DNA of 64,000 bases from Schistocerca nitens (Eukaryota > Arthropoda > Insecta > Orthoptera > Acrididae), in contig NC_064615.1 in the NCBI RefSeq assembly GCF_023898315.1, positions 731,831,450 through 731,895,449 of the forward strand, read 5' to 3'. Numbering within the stretch: the stretch's first letter is position 1; each line of letters begins with the position of its first letter. This document shows, one piece after another, positions 1 to 11,736 of this stretch. The position numbers and the translations under genes were made by a program. The notes under the pieces are model-generated. The model was not told the DNA's origin. It made no database searches and was given only the letters and a program-made list of their open reading frames with translations.

Positions 1-1044
1 GTGCGTGTGATCATTGCTTGTACAGCCCTCTCGCAGTGTCCGGAGCAAGTATGGTGGGTCTGACACAACGGTGTCAATGTGTTCTTTTTTCCATTTCCAG
101 GAGTGTAGATCCCCAGTTCAATACGATACAACACGTCGGCATTGCCACAGTGAAACAAACCAACAAGGATCTGAAGTCCTGCTTAGCTAACGGCAGTCCT
201 CCAAGTTCTCAGCCGACAATGTCATACTATTTCCTCGGGAGTGAAAGGAAGTATCCATAGATAACGAACCCTTCTAAACAGTAAGACATAGCAAGTTGTG
301 TCGCTATAGGTAACGTGGGTACGGGAAAAGGTAAAAACCAAGTGAGTGTGCGAAGAGTACCATATCATATCAGTAAATGAGTAACGTATTTGCGTGCCGA
401 AACGGCACCAATTGTGCGCGAAAAAGAGTTTATTAACTGCAACCATATTATAAAGTACTCGTGGAGTGAACAATACTACTCAAAACATGGTCAGTATCTG
501 AGTAGCCCAAAGCACTGACAGGTGTTATTGCCAGGCTAAATATGTATAGGGTCTCAAGTCGATTATGTTAGTTATAAAATTAGTTACAAAATTTTCGAGT
601 TTATGGGCTACCACTGTGGGACATAACCGGCCTCAGTTAACAACCTCCTTCTCGGGCACAATCGGTACCCCTTTGGCATGGAAATACGTTACTCATCTAG
701 TGGGAGTCATCTTTGATGATGTATTCCTTCGGCCTGTTGCAGATAATCATTTCCTAATACTTTCCTTGGAACTCTCAAACTTAAAATCTGTTGTTGAAAC
801 AGTTGTGAAATCAGATCGTTAGATGGCAGATGTTGCACAGTGTAACGTTACAATGAAATAGTAACTGCTTGAATAACGACGTTAGAAAGATAGAAGTGGA
901 ATAGTGCACGGAGTGGACAAATATGTGGAGACACAAAACATTACCAAGCCTAATATGGTGTAGGAAAACTGCCGGCATTCGAAACAGCTTCCAGTCGTCT
1001 CGGAGTGGATAAATACCTGTCCTGTATGATCCTCAAGGGGATCT
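1..1044. other. No recognisable gene
   Basis: I see only short chance reading frames here, none with a recognisable motif. The stretch from about 900 to 1060 reads like the non-coding end of a repeat running into the Tc1 relic that follows, but I cannot name it. Confidence 0.4.
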
Positions 1045-2060
1045 TATACCATTACTCCTGAAAAAAAGTGGCTGCTTCACGTAACAATGAAGGAGATGGA
1101 TAGCGATCGCGCACCCTTTTCTCCAATAACATTGAGATCTGGTGAAACTGGCGGCCTGGGGAGATGCGACAACTCATCCACGTGTTCACAAAACTATGCG
1201 AGCTGTATGAACAGGGGCCCTGTCTTCCTGGAGCACAGCATTACCATGGGGGAACAAATATTGTAACAAGGGTGGGCCTGATCAGCAAAAATGGATACGC
1301 AATCCCTACAGTAAAGCGCCCTTGCAAAGTACTCATGGGACCCATGGAACACCACGATATGTCTGCCAAAGTCATCGCCGAATGCCTACCCTATTTCACT
1401 CTTGGAACCTAAACTCGGCCAGAAGCTCGAAACAGTGTGAAACAAGACTCATTCTACCAAATGACATTTTTTCTGTTGCTCCATAGTCCAGTTTTTGTGG
1501 CTTCGGCACCACGTTTCCCGTTACAGGCATTTGCATCAGTGATATATGTTTCTGAAATGCCTGCGTGTTCCCGCATTCCCCTGCTTACGGAGCTCCCTTC
1601 ATGTTGTTTTTATGCTGACCGGGTTCGTGAGAGGGACATTTAATTCTACATTGATTTTTGTAGCTATCGTCCTCTTATTTTTCATCAGAATCCTCTTCAG
1701 TGACCATCGTCACGATCACTCAACACATACACTTATCCACGTTTGACTTAACGCTTGATGTTCTTCCTCTTCCCCTGTATGCGGTATAAATTTTCGCTAC
1801 GGTGCCTCTTGAAACACCAAATACTTTGTCTACTTTGGTTACGGATGCACCCACCATACGAGCAACAACAAATTGCCCCCATTCGAATGCTCTCATCTCC
1901 GACATAACGCACTCACATCTACACACAACACCGTTATGACCACTACTGACACTTAACAACGTATTGAGGATATTGAGGACATTGCACAGGTACCGTAAAT
2001 GGTCAAACACAACACCGCAACCTGCAGCCTCGGTTAGCATCTGCATTTATGTTCAAGCAT
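1045..2060 (-). mobile_element. Tc1-like transposon relic (T1)
   Basis: Decayed Tc1/mariner-superfamily transposase read on the minus strand. The N-terminal paired-like helix-turn-helix is clear around 1740-1930, with GASVTKVDKVFGVSRGTVAK followed by IYTAY. Downstream, in shifted frames, come W-x-NESCFTLF (the WSDESxF block with the first catalytic Asp; here Asn replaces Asp), a GxxSWCSMGPM-like segment near 1330, and an SPDLN block near 1130 that runs straight into an EKGAR tail, so the catalytic Glu region is partly deleted. The same family occurs on the plus strand at 6.7-7.9 kb, and the two align over the HTH and the linker. Several stops and frameshifts show it cannot encode an active enzyme. 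No terminal inverted repeats were identified, so the ends are approximate. Confidence 0.8.
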
Positions 2061-2146
2061 GTATTTCTCGCGGTGTTTCCACACTTCTGTTCAACGCCTG
2101 TATGAATCGTTGACTTAGGTACCCACTTCGTCTTTGGTATGTTCTT

Positions 2147-2385
2147 ATTGAGGACGTCTGTTCGCTGGAGGGGCGTCAGTAGGTTCAGCATATGTTTTGT
2201 GGAGATTCAAGTACAGCGGTGTTCTCTGAACTAACAGTTTCAGTTCCTCTATAAATTTTCTCAACCTGTTTATGCTCCTCTGAACAGGAGCCATTTTTGC
2301 CTGAGGTTTCTGTCTCCCTCTTTCTCTTCTACTTCTTGGAGAATGCTGGGCGAGACCTTGACGATTCGCTGAAGCAAATATCAAT
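2147..2385 (-). other. Unassigned open frame next to RTE-A
   Basis: An open minus-strand frame rich in Arg, Lys and Gln, including SPRSRRERGRQKPQAKMAP and a possible short helix RLRKFIEELKLLVQR. It ends at a stop near 2147. Its upstream side is cut by the 5'-truncated RTE fragment at about 2392, so any start lies in or beyond the insertion. An AG preceded by TTTGCTTC lies at the upstream edge, which could be a weak splice acceptor. I do not recognise the protein. It may be a chance frame, a repeat fragment or a small exon; nothing here separates these. Confidence 0.2.
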
Positions 2386-2391
2386 GTGCAT

Positions 2392-2799
2392 GACCGTGGA
2401 AGTGAAACATGGACGATAAATAGTTTGGACAAGAAGAGAATAGAAGCTTTCGAAATGTGGTGCTACAGAAGAATGCTGAAGATTAGATGGGTAGGTCACA
2501 TAACTAATGAGGAGGTATTGAATAGAATTGGGGAGAAGAGGAGTTTGTGGCACAACTTGACAAGGGGAAGGGACCGGTTGGTAGGACATGTTCTGAGGCA
2601 TCAAGGGATCACAAATTTAGCATTGGAGGGCAGCGTGGAGGGTAAAAACAGTAGAGGGAGACCAAGAGATGAATACACAAAGCAGATTCAGAAGGAAGTA
2701 GGTTGCAGTAAGTACTGGGAGATGAAGAAGCTTGCACAGGATAGAGTAGCATGGAGAGCTGCATCAAACCAGTCTCCGGACTGAAGACAACAACAACAT
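2392..2799 (+). mobile_element. RTE-like LINE, 3' fragment (RTE-A)
   Basis: A 5'-truncated RTE/BovB-like non-LTR retrotransposon keeping only the domain downstream of reverse transcriptase. The open frame has the motifs ETWTINSLDKKR, AFEMWCYRRMLKIRW, GHITNEEVLNRIGEKRSLW and RGRPRDEYTKQIQKEVGC and ends in AWRAASNQSPD then TGA. A short CAA-rich tail follows, typical of RTE 3' ends. Trp is intact at the ETW position, unlike copies B and C. The fragment is uninterrupted, so it is relatively young, but with no promoter or catalytic domains it is inert. Confidence 0.85.
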
Positions 2800-3150
2800 G
2801 ACCGAGGCATCGTCATCTGAGTCCTGAGACATCTCATGGTCTCCTTTTTTTCAGTTTTCCTGGTATTACGTTAGTCTTTAGTTTTCTCCTTCGGATGTGA
2901 TGAGGCCCATTTAAGATGACGCACAACGTTTTTCAATAGTTTTCCATCCAGTACTGATTATACGTCAGTGGTCTACGCGCTACGATCTTTGTTTCTATTG
3001 TAAAAACGAGGACACGTCAGCAGCTAAATCTCATCCTTCTCGGAAGACAAAGACGTCTGGCGACAGAGTGCAACTGTATAAAATTCAAACATTAGCTGAT
3101 CGCGAATCGGGCAAGCCACACAAACAGTTAACTGATCTCCGTATATTACA
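2800..3150. other. No recognisable gene
   Basis: Unassigned sequence between the RTE-A tail and a mariner C-terminal relic. No motif or repeat structure was seen. Confidence 0.4.
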
Positions 3151-3154
3151 AGGG

Positions 3155-3430
3155 GTAGTTCGAAATGGCGGGCTCACATGTTGTCAAGGCTGTTTCGACT
3201 AAGCTGCGGAAGTTTCGCTGGACACCCCGTACACATCCTTCGTGTAGTCTCCACACGCGACTGCCATATTTTTACAGCTCTGAAGAAAGACATTCGTAGC
3301 CATCGATTTGCTTCAGATGAAGAGACTCAGGCCTAGGCAAAAATGTATCCATGAAGGCACTGACCGTCTTGTTTCACAGTGATACAGATGAATTAACAGT
3401 TGTGGAGATTATTTTTCAAATAATAGACAG
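3155..3430 (+). mobile_element. mariner-like transposase C-terminal relic (M1)
   Basis: Shifting plus-strand frames give LRKFRWTP, then R-DCHIF (third catalytic Asp block of mariner DD34D enzymes), then ALKKDIRSHRFASDEET, and finally a segment with TDRLVSQ and INSCGDYF. This order matches the end of a mariner transposase (SPCDYHxFGPLK ... GIDRLVxxWDKCINxxGDYF). Stops and indels are frequent and no terminal repeats were found. Confidence 0.55.
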
Positions 3431-5200
3431 TTTACTTACTTAATTTCCATCTGTCTCGTTTTCATTTGATTGCCCATTATATATTGTAGCACACTTGGGT
3501 GTGTCCTTTTATCATCTGTCGCTTTTATATTTGGTGGGTGCCTGCTCAGGAATCTAATTTGATGTATTATACATAAATTATGAGTTTAAAAATGTAATGA
3601 AACATACATTCTTTGTTAAATGGCTGTTGGTTATTTCCAACGGAGCTCCCAATCTTCTGGAAGCGATTTTTGAGAATTCATGAAACTGATGTAAGGGTTG
3701 CCCTAATTTTTCAAATTTCATATTTTCTTTGTGCTACACCATAATTTGGTTCTATTGCACGAGAAGATGATTTTATATAATTTAAGCTGTATATCAAAAT
3801 GAGAAATCGTGCTCCTAGACCCTAACACGAAAAAAATAAAAAATCATATAAAAATTTCATTTACCTTTAATCTGAAAGTATTATATTGAATTTGTTGATA
3901 AAACAGTAACTTTCAACTTAATTATGATATTTTTAGTGTTACCTCCAATAATTAATTGTGTAACTCAACTACATACAATATTTGTGAGTCAAATATTATG
4001 AAATACATATTTTTCTTCCAAAAATCATTAGTCTTTGATAAAGTCACATATTTGTGTCTTGGAAACTTAGGGCGATACTCGAATACAACCGGAAACTCAT
4101 ATTGCTCAGTTTTTGTAAATAATGCATTGTAGTCCTCCATGAGCTTGCTACCTCTTCCTTCCAGGTCATTCAAACCTTCTGTTTAATGACTTCGTGTAGA
4201 TCGGCGATGAAACGTTATTTTCATCTCCCTTATGGAAATCAAGTCAACTTTCGTACAAAATAGTCTTGTTTTGTTAGAAACAAATTGTTCGATTCCATTA
4301 TTGACGAAATCGGGTTCTGTTGTTTGCTGCTTCAACTGTTTTAATTTTCACTTGACGGTTCTGTCTCATGATTCAAGTCACTGCCCATACTCATTTTTCA
4401 AACAGAAGACAGATGTGGATCAAAGAATGAAGAGAGGACCTATTCAGGAAATCGGTAAGATAAATGACTTTTAGTTTTTGTAAAGCTACACGAGATATAT
4501 CAAAAAGTCAACCTTTGAAATGACGTTGAAATCCACTCGTCGATATCTTATAATTCAATCTAGGTTGCTATTCTCTCAAACATCTGGAAAAGTCAACTAT
4601 ACAGGATGCATAAATTTCATTCGAGTGTTTCTTGGCTTTTAAATACTGAGTTCCAATTCGGAATTAATTAACATTATTTACAGATCAAGTATTTTGAAAT
4701 TCTTTAAAGATTTTTACATTCAGACTTGTGTTTCCGCAGAGTGTATTTTCCTCAAAAGCACTTTTTCAGAATGATTCCATATGTGTTATGCCAGCAAAAT
4801 AAACACAAGAGGTCTCCTTTCTGTAAAAGGGTATCAATTGTAACACATGCACATCTAAAATTTCCGTATTTGATACTGTTGTGTCAAAAACTAATGTTGT
4901 AACATAGAGCTGAAGACTTTATTCAATAAGAATTTCAAACATAGCTGTAGACTGCTGTTTTCCGATCGCAGGTGACAATGCAGGCACTCCAAGAAGCTGC
5001 TCAGTACCACAATTTGAAACAATGAGAGAAAGTCCTTTTACCGTATCGTTACCTGTTAATGCTGGTAGTAATTTACCATTCCAATTGGCAGTAGCAGCCT
5101 GCAAATTCTTACTCCTAAACTTATTCTTGACTAAAGTAACCTTTTCCTCCGACAGTTTTTCTGGGAACTTGTAAACAGAACTGTTGACTGAAAAATCGTC
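3431..5200. other. AT-rich intergenic DNA, no gene seen
   Basis: Low-GC sequence with many A/T runs and only short frames of no recognisable content. I see no transposase, RT, tRNA or rRNA signal. Confidence 0.45.
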
Positions 5201-5202
5201 TA

Positions 5203-5852
5203 CGAGGGTTGCCCAGAAAGTAAGTTCCGATCGGTCGCGAAATGGAAACCACAGTGAAAACAAGAAACGTTTTATTTGCAACAGTTAGGTACACCTTCCA
5301 CCTACTTCTCTACATAGTCGCCGCTCCAACTTCGAGTTTTGCCGTAGTGTTGTATCAGCTTTCCATTATCCTCGTCTTAGAAAGCAGCCGCCTGTGCTTT
5401 CGGCCAGTTACCTGCACTGGTCTGCAGCTCGTTGTCTGTGGAAACATTTTGTCTTCATAGCCAGCGGTTCTTGTGAGCAGAAATGAGACTCAGGGGGAGC
5501 CAATTATGGACTGAGCGAACACTTCTCATCGGAAACGCTGCAGGAGCGTCTTTCGTTGCCCCTGCAGTGCGCGGCCGAGAATTGGCATGAAGAAGGAACT
5601 GCTCGACAGTTGTGTTATGTGGGCTGCATGACACAGGCGAAATATCTGACCAAACCCTCATACTTGGCGGGAGACGCTATTCCCTACGCATCTTTACGTG
5701 CGCGTTGTTCACTCAAAACTGAAAAGAGCGACGCGACACGATCGACGGGCATACTAGAGACACTGCCCAACACATCTGTGCAAAGCGTTACCGGATTTTC
5801 CCAGTGTTTCCCATTTCGCGACGATCGGAACTTACTTTCTGGACGACCGTCG
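5203..5852 (-). mobile_element. mariner deletion derivative with intact TIRs (M2)
   Basis: A 650-bp element bounded by matching inverted ends and TA dinucleotides (5201-5202 and 5853-5854). The ends share the block CCAGAAAGTAAGTTCCGATC and continue through TCGCGAAATGG in inverted orientation. Internally the minus strand keeps mariner C-terminal coding remnants (NGKLIQHYGKT and SGDYVEK-like text) and, further in, SDISPVSCSPHNT-like debris. Most of the transposase, including the first two catalytic Asp blocks, is gone, so this is a non-autonomous internally deleted copy rather than an unrelated MITE. Confidence 0.8.
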
Positions 5853-5854
5853 TA

Positions 5855-6690
5855 TAAGTAGACCTAGTGCTTTGATTGTAGCTATTAGCAAGTGAACTTA
5901 TTTCTTGTCACTGATTTCATACGTATCAAAGGCAGCAGCGAGATTCGGAGTCATTACTTGACGTCCTCTTCTCTTTCTACTTGTGGCGATGGGATTTTTG
6001 AGTCAATATTATCAGTAGATGTTCCTGGAACTTCCTCGAACTCAAATAACTGCTTGAACTTGACGACACCTATTCGGCAAACTGATCTAAGAAAAATGAT
6101 AAGAATAGTAAGTTAAATGACTGAAATAAGAGTAAATTCTCAGCGTTCAACGAGAAATAGATACTTGTTTTATTTGATTTTCAAACGTACGTAAGTACAA
6201 AATTTCCGTTGTAAAGTCATATAGGTAAATAAATGACTTGCCCAACTGTTGATTTTCGCTTTGTTGTCGTCTCTTTCCAGCTGCCTCTGCTCGTTTCGTT
6301 TCTCGGAACTCTCCCATAGCAGCTGGTGACTGATTCCTTGTATGGATCCTGGCAATCCTTTCAACTGTTCGCTGACCAAATAGACTGGCTATGGAAGTGA
6401 AGTATTTAATTAAGTAATGACTGAAAATGAAATGGCCTACGTCTCTTTGCAATAACTGTAATAAAATTTATAATAATTAAGCCCAGAGAAAATCGACTTA
6501 CCAAATGAAAACGCTCATCAAGCTGTTGGGTGAAATTATTTATTCGTCATATGTACAGGAACTGGACAGAAATACGGAAACACGGAGAAAGATGTATGCA
6601 TGAACATAAATGTAGACGCTAGCCAAGCCTGCAGCTTCCGCTGTTGTATTACGACCTTGAGCGACACCTTTGCATTGTCCCCTATACGCA
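5855..6690. other. No recognisable gene
   Basis: AT-rich. A Lys/Arg/Gln-rich minus-strand frame at about 6170-6380 (EKRNEQRQLERDDNKAKI) has no recognisable family and no clear splice context; probably chance. Confidence 0.35.
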
Positions 6691-6699
6691 CGTGTCACT

Positions 6700-7965
6700 C
6701 GTGGTTGGAATAGAGTTCTGTGTAGTTGAGAGTGCATTACGTCATAGCCAAGAGAATTTGAATGTGGGCAAATTGTTGGTGTTCTTATGATGATGGCATC
6801 CGTAATCCGTTTGGTGTTTCATGAGGCACCGTATCGAAGATTTATGCTGCATACACGGAAGGTGGGGAAACATCACCATCTAAATCACAACGCGGACGAA
6901 ATTGTGTGTGAAATGATCGTGACGGCGGTCAGCGTATAGGATTGTGGCGAAAAATAAACGGACGACAGTCGCAAAAGTCCCTGCAGAACTGAATGCCGCA
7001 CTCGCAAACTCTGTCAGCACCAAAACTACACGAAAGCAACGTCATAAGCTGGGAATTGCAGAGCGCACTGGAATGCCACAGCCACTCCTCAGTGATGAAA
7101 ACGCCCGTAACAAGAAAACGTGGTGGCGAAGCCATTAAAAGTAGACTACGGCACAATGGCTCCAAGCACTATGGGACTTAACTTCTGAGGTCATCAGTCC
7201 CTTAGAACTTAGAACTACTTAAACCTAACCAACCTAAGGACATCACACACATCCATGCCCGAGGCAGGATTCGGACTTGGGACCGTAGCAGCAACGCGGT
7301 TCGGGACTGAAGCGCCTAGAACAGCGCGGTCACAGCGGCCGGTCCACGGCGCAATGGAACAGAGTCGTTTTGTCGGATGAGTTTTGTTTCTCACAGTTTC
7401 CAAGTTCTGGCCGAATTTGCGTCCCAAGACAGGAACATTGTTGATGTTCGGCGATGGTTTGGGCAGCCTTAGCCTGATATTCCACGGAACCTATGATAAA
7501 TGTTAGCGCTGTTACAGAGTCGAGCTGTTAGCGCTGTTACAGAGAGGAAGGCTAGAGATGTAGGTGAAAGTGGTTCGATGAAACATCTGCCAGGCGCTTA
7601 AGAGTGAATTGCGGAATAGTCATCTAGTTTGCGAGGTCGCATTACTGCAAATGATTATGTGATCAATTTGGCTGATCCTCCCATGCTAAAATGAGTGTTC
7701 CCCTGTGGTGATGGTGTGTTCCAAGGCGACACACCCCCTTTTCAAACCGCTCGCATCGTCCAGGACTGGTTTTCTGAGTACGAGGGTGAACTGCCGCATT
7801 TCCCCTAGCCGCTGCAGTCATCAGATCTCAATATTATTGTGCCTTGTGGTCTGCTTTGAAGAGAAGGGTGCACGATTGCTACCCACCTTCACCATCCTTA
7901 GCTGAACTAGCCTGTATTTTGTAGGAAGAATGGTATAAAATTTCCTTGAAAACAATACAGGAACT
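6700..7965 (+). mobile_element. Tc1-like transposon relic (T2), split by a SINE
   Basis: Plus-strand member of the same Tc1-like family as the relic at 1.0-2.1 kb. HTH remnants lie around 6725-6870. A linker at 6940-7140 aligns with the other copy. The SINE at 7160-7345 interrupts it before the first catalytic block, which reads LSDEFCFSQF-like in broken frames near 7370. The final block at about 7810-7850 reads SSDLNIIVPCG: the Glu of the expected IIEPLW motif is Val (GTG for GAG). Frameshifts and this lost catalytic residue make it dead. Ends are approximate. Confidence 0.75.
7160..7345 (-). mobile_element. tRNA-derived SINE, family 1
   Basis: Member of the commonest SINE in this window. 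Read on the minus strand it has a tRNA-like head (B-box region around the GAATCCTGCCTCGG block), a body with GTGTGTGATGTCCTTAGG and GGGACTGATGACCTCAGAAG, and an end near AGTGCTTGGAGCC. It is flanked by near-identical 12-bp target duplications at 7148-7159 and 7346-7357 (one mismatch) and lies inside a Tc1 relic. It is mobilised in trans by a LINE and has no coding capacity. Confidence 0.9.
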
Positions 7966-8074
7966 GTATTTATCTATCCATAGACGACTGGCAGCGGTTT
8001 TCAAAGTCAACACTTTTCCCGCACCATACTAGGCATGGTAATGTGTTGTTGTTTGTTGTTTCAATATTTTGTTG

Positions 8075-8086
8075 CCCCCCCCCCCC
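8075..8086. repeat. Poly-C run
   Basis: Twelve consecutive C just outside the left end of the DUF4817-type transposon. Such runs are prone to sequencing length error. Confidence 0.9.
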
Positions 8087-8096
8087 TGCCCCTTGT

Positions 8097-9839
8097 ATAC
8101 AGGGTGTTTTTTTCCGCCGTGTACAAACTCTAGGCGCTTCAGTCTGGAACCGCGCGACCGCTACGGTCGCAGGTTCGAATCCTGCCTCGGGCGTGGAAGT
8201 GTGTGATGTCCTTAGGTTTGTTAGGTTTAAGTAGTTCTAAGTTCTAGGGGACTGATGACCTCAGAAGTTAAGTCCCATAGTGCTCAGAGCCATTTGAACC
8301 ATTTGAACAAACTCTAGCGATTGCTCGATGAGAGGGTACGGAACGAAACAGTTCTAATGAATTTGTGTCCGGAAATGCGTTGTTTCCGTGCTAGAAACCA
8401 TTTATTCAATAATAGTTCGTTACAGAGACGGCGGCCTGATACCGCTGTACCATGCAGCCACAGTTTCAGTATGCACGGTTTCCTCCTGGAGGGTGGTACT
8501 GTTCCGCATACGTCATGCCCTAGCGCCCTCTTTTGCCATAGTAACTGGTAATGTTGTGTTCGATTCACTTCTCTTGCTGACTCACCTTGTAGTGGATGTG
8601 ATACAGCGTTGTACAAAATGGTTCCGTATTCGCATCGAGAGCTTGTCGACATGGTGTTTACTAACGGAATAGCAAATGGCAACGGGCAGTGGGCAGCAAG
8701 GTTGTATCAGGAGACCTGTCCCCGCCGAGAGCCACCACAGCATTCAGTATTTACAACAGTGTTTTGCCATCTGTCTGAGACAGGGTCGTTTCAGGAAGCA
8801 GGAAATCATGAAGGACGAACCTGAAATGTTTGAACAACAGAACTGGAGGAAATGTGATTAACGCTGTGGAAGGCAATCCCGGTGTCAGTACCAGGCAGTT
8901 GACCCACCAGTACAGGGTAAGCTAGACGATTGTGTGGAACATTCTCAATGACAATTATTACAATCCTATCACTTACAGCGTGTGCAGGGCTTGCTAGCGA
9001 CAGATTTTCCACATTGGGACCAGTTTTATCACTGATTTCTTCACCAGGCAACCACGATCCTGGGATTTGTGTCATCCGTCTATTCACAGCTGAGGCCACC
9101 TTTCAACTTTCATAACAGTTATCTGTGGGACGGTAGCAGAACCCCCATGGTATACTAACGGCGAATCATCAGTATCGGTCCAACCGGAATGTATGGTCCG
9201 GTATAATTGGCGACCGTATTCTGGGACCAGTCTTCCTTCCAAGTCGCTTAACAGCCTGCAACTGTCAGTACTCCTTGTGGTTGACTTTGCCTCCCCTACT
9301 GGAAGAAGTGCCATTGATGTTTCGAAGGGTTATGTGGCATCTACATGATGCTGCTCCAGCCCACTTCGCCGTTAACGTCGCGACACAGCTCAATCCTGTC
9401 TTCCCTGATCGATCGAAGGGACGAGGGGATCCAGTTGCATGGCCTGCTTCTTCACCGGATTTCAGTCCGTGCGATTTCTCGTTATGGGGCCATAGCAGAG
9501 GTATCGTGTATTCAGAGCCCATTCCAGATGTGGAGACACTGGAGCAGCGTATTGATGCTGCCTTTGACACTGTTCGGATGCAGCCTCGCCGATATGAACG
9601 TGTGAGACAGAACGTTCTATGGGGCGTACACGTATGCGTTGAGGCACAAGGAAACCGTTTTCAACACATACTGTAACTATGAATGCATGGTACAGCACGT
9701 GTTAGATCGCAGTCTCCATAACAATGTATGATTGAATAAATTGTCTCTAGCATGAAAACCATGCATTTCCGGACATGACCTTATTAGACCTGTTTTTTTC
9801 CGTATCCTCTCATCGATCAATGGAAAAATCACCCTGTAT
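8097..9839 (+). mobile_element. DUF4817-type Tc1/mariner-superfamily transposon
   Basis: About 1.74 kb including an inserted SINE, bounded by TATACAGGGTG ... CACCCTGTATA. Once the SINE is removed, the left end continues with GATGAGAGG, ACGGAA and GTCCGGAAATGC, all found inverted at the right end (about 80 bp of TIR). The plus strand encodes a degraded transposase. The N-terminal HTH (DUF4817) is at about 8640-8780 with GIANGNGQWAARLYQETCP and HLSETGSFQEAG. The C-terminal catalytic part is at 9335-9676, with HLHDAAPAHFAVNVATQL and WPASSPDFSPCDFSLWG, followed by VETLEQRIDAAFDTVR. The first-Asp region is not readable in one frame. Multiple frameshifts mean it is inactive. Confidence 0.8.
8134..8306 (+). 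mobile_element. tRNA-derived SINE, family 1, 5'-truncated
   Basis: Plus-orientation copy starting inside the tRNA-like head at GCGCTTCAGTCTGG, keeping the B-box block GGTTCGAATCCTGCC and the full body to the CCATTTGAACC end, which is repeated at the tail. Perfect 11-bp target duplications ACAAACTCTAG lie at 8123-8133 and 8307-8317. It interrupts the left TIR of the surrounding DUF4817-type element, so it is younger than that element. Confidence 0.93.
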
Positions 9840-9840
9840 A

Positions 9841-10915
9841 TCCAATCTAACAGAATGTTTCTCCTGATTATGCATATCAGTGAGAATTAATGTAGCATAT
9901 TAAATGACACGATTTCAGAGACTTTAGTGGTCTCATACAGATGTGAGTTTATGTATACAGACTGAAGCACCGAGTGAAAATTTATACTAAGGCCCCTTCA
10001 GTCTAGATACATATAGTCATCAATGTAATAATTTACTGAGAGGGATATATAGCGACCAGTGCAGTCACGACCGCAGGGACTTTGTAAGAGGTCCATGAAA
10101 GAGGTCCATGACTAAGGAATTTATTGCTACCGCACTCGAGCAGATGTAATTTCGATGGATTGCTCACACGCTGCCTACGATATGTAAGCCACAATAGAAT
10201 CGCAGACCAGAGAGCAGTGTCGGCAGCAGTAGTAGGAGTAGTAGCTCGCAGTCGGGCGGTTGGGCCGGTCGTGGAGAGCGATGGCGGTGTCTGAGCGATG
10301 TAGTATAAGGTAAAACCAAAAATTACTATTTACAGCAGCGCGCATATGTAATTTGTAACAGCTGATTTTGTACTATTGTTATATCAAGTCCCATGTGAAT
10401 GTTTTTTATAAAAAGCAGAGGAAAACGTCGGTAGATACAAGTTTGAATTTTTTATTCAGTCACGAAGACGGTTACGATTGTGACTTTGTCGGTTTGGCAG
10501 TGCCAGAACTTGAAAACCAAGCTACTGAATCAGTAGCAATAATGGTCGGTAAAGACGACGTCGATTCCAAAGAGGTGGTGTGGAAAGAGGTTGGACATAG
10601 AACCTGTGGCCGAATCTATGAAGTTCAGGCATGAAATGGAGCTTGCATGTATCGTCGTGAAAAGATGTAAACATTGCTGGCAGAACGAAGTTAAAGCATT
10701 CATTGTTGTAGACGTGAAGGAACGACTCGTTATTGACGACGATATTCACACTCGTTGGCTATATGCTGTAGAACAGTAACTGATGATGGCTAAACTACAG
10801 GGGATGTTAGATGCAGACTGACAGCAACATGAAAAGAATTTCTGAAAAAGACGATTTTGTTGACGCCGAATATAAATTTAAGGTCAGAATGACTTTTATG
10901 AAGGTATTTGTGTCG
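9841..10915. other. No recognisable gene
   Basis: Mostly AT-rich. A GC-richer patch with AGC/AGT-rich text lies at about 10205-10300 and looks like part of a dispersed repeat I cannot name. An open frame at 10368-10634 has no recognisable motif. Confidence 0.35.
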
Positions 10916-10917
10916 TG

Positions 10918-11322
10918 TTGAGCCCTGTACAGAAGAGAAATGCGGACGATAAACAATTCAGACAAGAAGAGTACAGAGCTTCTGGAATATGGTGTTACAG
11001 AAGAAAGCTGGAAATTACATAGATGGACTGAACTACTCATTACGAGCTGACTCGCTGAATTGGTGGGTAAGGAAATTTGTGGCATAAATTGTCAGCATAA
11101 GGGATAGGTTATAGGAAATACTGTGAGACATCAAGGAATCATCATTTTGATGCTGTAGGGAAGTGTGAACGGTAAAAATTGTACAAGGAGACTGTAGTAA
11201 GCAGTATCAGATGGATATATGCTGCAGTAGTTATACAGGGACGATGAGATTTACATAGGAAAACTACCGTGCAGAGATGCAGCAAACTAATCTACGGAAT
11301 GAAGACCACAACGACAATAACA
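10918..11322 (+). mobile_element. Old RTE-like LINE 3' fragment
   Basis: Aligns along its length with the 3' coding end of the RTE copies (for example the blocks equivalent to ACGATAAA, TGGTGTTACAGAAGAA, TTTGTGGCA, GACATCAAGG and GGTAAAAATTGTA), ending in a CAACGACAATAACA tail. Heavy substitution and indels place it among the oldest RTE copies here. It is non-coding now. Confidence 0.75.
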
Positions 11323-11360
11323 TCGTCCCCATTACTATACACAGTTTTTTTCAAAAATTA

Positions 11361-11736
11361 TTACCAGTAGGTTTTTTGCCTATGTCTGTTATTCAGTCAT
11401 TGCAATATGACTTACAGCCATCCTCATAACTCTTGTCATGTGACTGAGGAGTCAGCTGATGGAAATATTTTCCACTTACAGTTTGATTTACATTCATTTT
11501 CAGATATTGTAAATTAGTTTCTGGAGTGAGAAAACAATTTTCCTTTTTTATGGCTGAGGTTCATCACTGAGAGAAATGTTGACCATTTTTGCCATATAGT
11601 GTCCTTTGTATAGCTGTTTCCCAAAGTGAATCAGACTTGTCATTTAAAACGAAAAGTCGACCACTTCTAGAAATGTCTCTCGCGTAAAACAAAGATATAA
11701 ATTTCAGATAACTTTTCTGATACACTATTTTCTTAC
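11361..11736. repeat. 0.38-kb duplicated sequence, copy 1
   Basis: Nearly identical, with only scattered base differences, to 13786-14163 in the same orientation. This copy has no inverted arms beside it. There is no coding signal in either copy. Because the two are so similar while nearby elements are decayed, the duplication is recent or the sequence is a young dispersed repeat. Confidence 0.9.
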
